DNA from: a virus
Length of the DNA: 64,000 nt
Virus record (IMG/VR): IMGVR_UViG_3300030385_001875
Span: 1 to 64,000 of that record
Reading direction: 5' to 3' (one strand)
A program made the position numbers and the translations under genes. Below the pieces are notes generated by a model. The model did not search any database. It was given only the letters and a program-made list of their open reading frames with translations, and was not told where the DNA came from. This document shows positions 62,857 to 64,000 of this stretch, one piece after another (position 1 is the first letter of the stretch; each line of letters starts with the position of its first letter).

Positions 62857-63863
62857 TCTCGGTCATCCTTTACGGAGTTATAGTTATCAACATCCTCTTG
62901 TGTTATTAATCCTATTTCTCCTTTTTGTTTTCTCTCTACCAGTTCCTCAAGATACACCGTCATCCTTCGGAGTTCGTACATGGCTTCTGTACCCATGATC
63001 CCCAAGTGATCGAGTGCTTTGACAAACTGTACCAGAGGTTCATCCTTATCCTTATCCTCTTCCTCTGGAACCTCTACCTCTTTTAAAGGTAGCTGGAGAG
63101 GTGCTTGTCTATTGAGCGCACACATTTTGAATGCCTCATTGATCTCGTTACGGATGGCTGACTCTATCCTCTCCAGTTTCTCATCTGTCTCCCTTCTCGC
63201 TTCGTTGACGTATTCCTTCACCTCGCTCTCAGTCGGGAGTACTCTCACTCGCTCATTGATTTCCCAGAGGATGCTTTGTAACTCCCTTGTATGGGCTGTA
63301 ATCTCTGAAGAAACTTTCTCTCTTAGAGATCCTTCGAGCTCATCCAGTCTCTTGAAGATGTCCACTCCCAATCGGTCTACGTTGACGTTGGAGGTATCAA
63401 TCTCGATATGCTGGGCTATGTCTTCAGCGTCAATAGCGAGATGCCTTGCTACGTCTTCAGCGTCGATGTTGATAGATATATCACTGGTATCAATCTCCAG
63501 ATCATTTGCGAGATGGTCGGCAATCTCTGAAGCGTCAATGTTGCTGGCAATATTCTCGCTCGATATCTCTTCAGATTCAAACGTGGCTCCGATCAGATCC
63601 CTGAGACCATTGATCGTGCCAACCAAATCCGTGGTCGCTTCCGCTTGTCCTTGCCCAGTGCTGGCTTCGAGAGCTAACTTTTTCATATCCACTCTCATGT
63701 CAGCAGAGAATGAACCTTGAAGGAAGTTTTTCATTATGTCGCTTTGACCGTGTAGCATATCTGAGATGCCAGAATATTCCACTCCACCGTTGATAACGGA
63801 GGTGTTCTCTTTAAGGGCTTCTACTATGCTTGTAATTCCTGATTCTATCTTGCTGTAATCCAT
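62853..63863 (-). CDS. Coiled-coil protein with IDA/IDT repeats
   Basis: 336 residues, AAAGGAGAAA upstream. Residues about 105-165 hold a repeated pattern of I-D-A/T-S/E followed by D-V/I-A-x-H-L/I (for example NIDASEIADHLA, IDAEDVARHLA, IDAEDIAQHIE). Before and after are long helices (SEVKEYVNEARRETDEKLER). It might be a filament or oligomeric scaffold. No family recognised. Confidence 0.6.
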   Translation of the reverse strand: MDYSKIESGITSIVEALKENTSVINGGVEYSGISDMLHGQSDIMKNFLQGSFSADMRVDMKKLALEASTGQGQAEATTDLVGTINGLRDLIGATFESEEISSENIASNIDASEIADHLANDLEIDTSDISINIDAEDVARHLAIDAEDIAQHIEIDTSNVNVDRLGVDIFKRLDELEGSLREKVSSEITAHTRELQSILWEINERVRVLPTESEVKEYVNEARRETDEKLERIESAIRNEINEAFKMCALNRQAPLQLPLKEVEVPEEEDKDKDEPLVQFVKALDHLGIMGTEAMYELRRMTVYLEELVERKQKGEIGLITQEDVDNYNSVKDDRE

Positions 63864-63932
63864 TTGTTTCTCCTTTGGTACTTACTACGGTACATTTCAG
63901 CACCGCTGAGTGCAGTGCCTTCACTTATAGGC

Positions 63933-63964
63933 AAAAAAAAAGCGAGGGAGTTTAAGCCCTCGCT
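63933..63964 (-). terminator. Leftward intrinsic terminator
   Basis: AGCGAGGG (63941-63948) and CCCTCGCT (63957-63964) are a perfect 8-bp stem, followed on the minus strand by T9. It follows the stop of the gene that enters from the right edge. Confidence 0.9.
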
Positions 63965-63971
63965 ATTGGTG

Positions 63972-64000
63972 TTACTCGATGATGTTATTCTTGATGGTCT
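63972..64000 (-). CDS. C-terminal end of a leftward gene, 5' part missing
   Basis: The minus-strand frame ends in TIKNNIIE and a TAA at 63974-63972, immediately before a terminator. Only nine codons are in the window, so identity cannot be judged; the stop just before the terminator supports the frame. Confidence 0.4.

Overview
The window looks like most of a tailed-phage genome of short-tailed (podovirus-like) architecture, from a Gram-negative, probably aquatic host. The phage assignment rests on a collinear small terminase, large terminase, portal, scaffold and major capsid block, followed by adaptor, fibre, nozzle-like and ejection-type proteins. Host type is inferred from the heptosyltransferase-like and nucleotide-sugar genes and from sigma70-like promoters; nothing names the host. 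No tRNA, rRNA, CRISPR array, integrase or insertion sequence was recognised.

Layout: (1) 1-386, the end of a leftward gene. (2) 387-887, a divergent control region with a good sigma70-like promoter on each strand. (3) 888-7367, rightward replication and recombination genes: a DUF3854-type primase-helicase, an SSB-like protein, a deoxyribosyltransferase-like/DUF559/HTH fusion, a nuclease-like protein and RusA. (4) 7378-9391, a GH108 endolysin and a cluster of very small membrane, zinc-finger and HTH proteins, interrupted by a perfect hairpin and a possible structured RNA. (5) 9398-18087, packaging and head genes. (6) 18097-31173, fibre proteins, a flavin-dependent halogenase, a holin-like protein and a three-gene glycosylation/methylation set. 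(7) 31180-50878, nozzle-like protein, lytic transglycosylase and ejection proteins, ending in a 4,258-residue protein with a strawberry-notch-type helicase and an HEMGH motif. (8) 50879-55183, membrane proteins, then a radical SAM, glycosyltransferase-like, methyltransferase and sulfotransferase cassette, closed by a terminator. (9) 55184-64000, leftward genes, including a UDP-sugar epimerase, an ERF-like annealing protein and many small unknowns. These are split by five intrinsic terminators, plus the bidirectional one at 55171-55206, into about six transcription units.

The most unusual signal is a pair of non-coding arrays, at 55311-55872 and 58745-59145. Both follow the same grammar: an 8-bp header GTCGCATT followed by a variable number of GTNNN pentamers. 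Header-to-header spacing is therefore often exactly 8+5n (23, 33, 38, 43 or 48 bp). The two arrays share the grammar but differ in the variable bases. Each lies just downstream of a leftward gene and just before a strong leftward terminator, so each is probably transcribed as a 3'-UTR or separate RNA carrying AC every five nucleotides. I know of no described element with this structure.

How the parts fit: the leftward units and the rightward 888-7367 block look like early DNA-metabolism genes and the remainder like late genes. The sugar, sulfate and methyl enzymes and the halogenase probably modify host or virion surfaces or small molecules. The very large ejection protein probably enters the cell with the DNA. 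All functional statements come from reading motifs by eye; no database search was possible.
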